Shown: piece after piece, positions 6,101-7,813 of the stretch | Position numbering within the stretch: position 1 is the first letter of the stretch | Layout of the letters: every line of letters begins with the position of its first letter | NCBI GenBank assembly: GCA_900755985.1 | Contig: CAAEIL010000287.1 | Location: 1-7,813 of the forward strand | DNA from: Bacteroidales bacterium | GTDB taxonomy: Bacteria > Bacteroidota > Bacteroidia > Bacteroidales > Muribaculaceae | Length of the DNA: 7,813 nucleotides | Reading direction: 5' to 3' | Notes under the pieces: generated by a model | Seen by the model: the letters and a program-made list of their open reading frames with translations, nothing else | What the model was told of the DNA's origin: nothing | The model's database searches: none | Program-made: the position numbers and the translations under genes

Positions 6101-6216
6101 TGCCATCGGGTCCGACCGGGCAAAACTCCATGTCCGGCCGACTTCTGTCACAGATTACAATCCCTGATAATTTCACCAACAGCCGCTGTGCGGCCTACAA
6201 TTCACAATAAACCAAA
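6101..6216 (+). other. gcvH-gcvPA spacer with a hairpin near the gcvPA start
   Basis: This is the longest spacer inside the cluster (116 bases; the others are 26 and 30, plus one overlap). It contains GCCGC-TGT-GCGGC (6182-6194), a five-base-pair hairpin 22 bases before the gcvPA GTG start. It could tune translation or protect an mRNA end. I see no -7 box and no terminator T-run, so read-through from gcvH is expected. Confidence 0.35.
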
Positions 6217-7545
6217 GTGTATACACCACATACTTCCGAAGACATCAACCGGATGCTGGACCGCTGCGGGGCCAAAGACATTGACGAGCTGTTCGCTGAC
6301 ATTCCCGCCGAGTTGCGTCTCAAAGCAGGTTACAAGCTACCAAAGGCCATGAGCGAGGACGAAATCCGCGGATTTTTTGACGCTCTGATGGACTCCGACC
6401 GAAAACTTGTATGCTTTGCCGGCGCCGGATGGTACGACCATTACACGCCGGCCGTTGTCGCCGACATTGCCCGCCGCAGCGAATTTCTGACCTCGTACAC
6501 ACCCTATCAGCCGGAAATCTCGCAGGGCACGTTACAATACATATTCGAATACCAGTCCATGATGGCCGAGCTGACCGGGCTGCCCGTCAGCAACGCCTCG
6601 CTTTATGACGGAGCTACAGCCGCTGCCGAAGCCATGCTGATGTGCGTGGCCGCCGGACGCCGCAAAAACACCGTTCTGGTCTCTGAAACCATCAATCCGC
6701 GTCATCGCGCCGTCATTGACACCTATGCACGCTACCACGGTGTCACCATCGTCACCGTTCCGGCCAAAGACGGAGTCACCGACACCGCAGCCCTCGACGG
6801 ACTGCTCTCGGCAGACACTGCCGGCGTCATCGTCGCCTCGCCCAACCGCTACGGAATAATCGAAGACTTCAGCGGCATTGCCGACAGTGTGCGCAAAGTC
6901 CGCGCGTTGCTCGCCATCGACACCAACGCCTCGACACTGGGCACACTGCGTACACCCGGCAGCTGGAGCGCCGACATAGCCTTCGGCGAAGCACAGTCAC
7001 TGGGCCTGCCCATGAACTACGGCGGACCCGGTCTCGGATATATGTGCGTCACCAAAGCCCTTATGCGCAAGATGCCCGGACGCATTGTCGGCGCCACGAC
7101 AGACGCTGACGGACAACGCGTGTTCGTACTCACCCTCCAGGCTCGCGAACAGCACATACGCCGCGAAAAAGCCACCTCCAACATATGCTCCAATCAGGGT
7201 CTCATGACCCTGTGCGCCGCCATCTACCTCAGCGTCATGGGCGCAAAAGGCCTGGCCGAAGTCGGCCGTCGCAGCCACAATGCCGCAGTCTGTCTCTTGG
7301 ACCGTCTCGTCAGCGAGGGTGTCGCCGAAGCTCTGTATCCCGGACAGCCTTTCCTTGACGAATTTGCCGTCCGCCTCAAAGGTTTCACTGCCGACGAGGC
7401 TATCGCCGCCGGCGCCGAAGCCGGAATACTTCCGGGCGTCAAAATTGCTGACGACAGCCTGCTGATTGCCGTCACCGAACGCCGCTCGACGGCCGAATCC
7501 GAACGTCTTGTCTCACTCTTCAAACAACTCGCCGACCATGAATAA
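6217..7545 (+). CDS. gcvPA: Glycine dehydrogenase (decarboxylating) subunit 1, P-protein N-terminal half
   Basis: GcvPA and GcvPB together form the PLP-dependent P protein, which decarboxylates glycine and transfers the aminomethyl group to lipoylated GcvH. This 442-residue protein has the normal size of the separate N-terminal subunit. Features include the start motif YTPHTSEDI (2-10), YTPYQPEISQGTLQYIFEYQ (94-113), NASLYDGATAAAEA (126-139), GEAQSLGLPMNYGGPGLGY (257-275) and EQHIRREKATSNICSNQ (311-327). The PLP-binding lysine is expected in the GcvPB half, not here. The start is GTG at 6217: an in-frame TAA at 6208-6210 rules out an earlier start, and the first in-frame ATG (codon 13) would lose the conserved PHT motif. 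The gene overlaps gcvPB by eight bases, indicating translational coupling. The P protein is thus split, whereas many other Bacteroidales carry a fused gcvP. Confidence 0.95.
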   Translation: MYTPHTSEDINRMLDRCGAKDIDELFADIPAELRLKAGYKLPKAMSEDEIRGFFDALMDSDRKLVCFAGAGWYDHYTPAVVADIARRSEFLTSYTPYQPEISQGTLQYIFEYQSMMAELTGLPVSNASLYDGATAAAEAMLMCVAAGRRKNTVLVSETINPRHRAVIDTYARYHGVTIVTVPAKDGVTDTAALDGLLSADTAGVIVASPNRYGIIEDFSGIADSVRKVRALLAIDTNASTLGTLRTPGSWSADIAFGEAQSLGLPMNYGGPGLGYMCVTKALMRKMPGRIVGATTDADGQRVFVLTLQAREQHIRREKATSNICSNQGLMTLCAAIYLSVMGAKGLAEVGRRSHNAAVCLLDRLVSEGVAEALYPGQPFLDEFAVRLKGFTADEAIAAGAEAGILPGVKIADDSLLIAVTERRSTAESERLVSLFKQLADHE

Positions 7546-7813
7546 GCATCTGTACAGCAAACTCATCTTTGACTATTCGCATCCCGGCCGGCGTGCATAC
7601 TCGCTTCCGGATTACGACTATCCGCAGGCCCCCGGTCTGCCTGACGCATTGCTCCGCGACAAGGCTCCGTCGCTCCCCGAGGTTGACGAGCCGACAATTG
7701 TCCGTCATTATACAAACATGTCCACCAACAACTTCGGCGTCGACACCGGATTCTACCCCCTGGGCTCGTGCACAATGAAGTACAACCCAAAAATCAACGA
7801 AGAAGTCGCCGGC
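7538..7813 (+). CDS. gcvPB: Glycine dehydrogenase (decarboxylating) subunit 2, P-protein C-terminal half (partial, right edge)
   Basis: The first 92 residues are visible before the sequence ends. The N-terminus MNKHLYSKLIFDYSHPGRRA and the block VRHYTNMSTNNFGVDTGFYP, followed by LGSCTMKYNPKINEEVAG, are typical of GcvPB. The PLP lysine lies further downstream, outside the window. ATG 7538 lies within the last codons of gcvPA (overlap 7538-7545), so translation is probably coupled, which would help keep the two subunits at equal levels. Nothing suggests disruption in the part seen. Whether more gcv or lipoate genes follow cannot be seen. Confidence 0.95.
   Translation, partial: MNKHLYSKLIFDYSHPGRRAYSLPDYDYPQAPGLPDALLRDKAPSLPEVDEPTIVRHYTNMSTNNFGVDTGFYPLGSCTMKYNPKINEEVAG

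Overview
The window looks like chromosomal DNA of a Bacteroidales bacterium, most likely a Muribaculaceae-type gut commensal. This is inferred from four things. Upstream of genes there are Bacteroidetes-type -7 boxes (TAnnTTTG). There are no clear Shine-Dalgarno sites. A C-terminal tail of the kind common on secreted Bacteroidales proteins ends a reading frame near the left edge. Just before it, a fragment with BspA-type leucine-rich repeats (LRRs) lies on the opposite strand. Coding regions are moderately GC-rich with many C-ending codons, while the large intergenic region is AT-rich.

Layout: (1) 1-294 holds two broken gene pieces in opposite orientation: an LRR fragment on the minus strand running off the left edge, and on the plus strand the last ~60 codons of a secreted protein. 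(2) 464-1420 is a secreted alpha/beta-hydrolase (esterase type) with its own promoter. (3) 1494-1558 is a long palindromic terminator shared by the convergent hydrolase and enolase genes, overlapped by a UUCG-tetraloop hairpin on the enolase side. (4) 1607-2902 (minus) is eno, complete, with a promoter near 3000. (5) 2903-3782 is an ~880-base AT-rich gap without a convincing protein gene. It contains a 13-bp tandem repeat carrying two exact TTATACACA (DnaA-box-like) sequences, a terminator-like hairpin beside a possible minus-strand promoter and a 13-codon mini-ORF, and a candidate promoter for the next operon. (6) 3783-7813 (plus) is a tight cluster: lipoate-protein ligase-like gene, gcvT, gcvH, gcvPA, and the start of gcvPB, which runs off the right edge.

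The right half is one functional unit. GcvPA/GcvPB decarboxylate glycine and load the aminomethyl group on the lipoyl arm of GcvH. GcvT passes the one-carbon unit to tetrahydrofolate and releases ammonia. The ligase at the head of the cluster is well placed to attach the lipoyl (or octanoyl) group to GcvH Lys58. The lipoamide dehydrogenase (L protein) is not in the window. No CRISPR array, tRNA, rRNA or transposase gene was recognised. I did not find a clearly new multi-gene system. The most unusual items are the strand-switch junction at the left edge and the signals in the 880-base gap.
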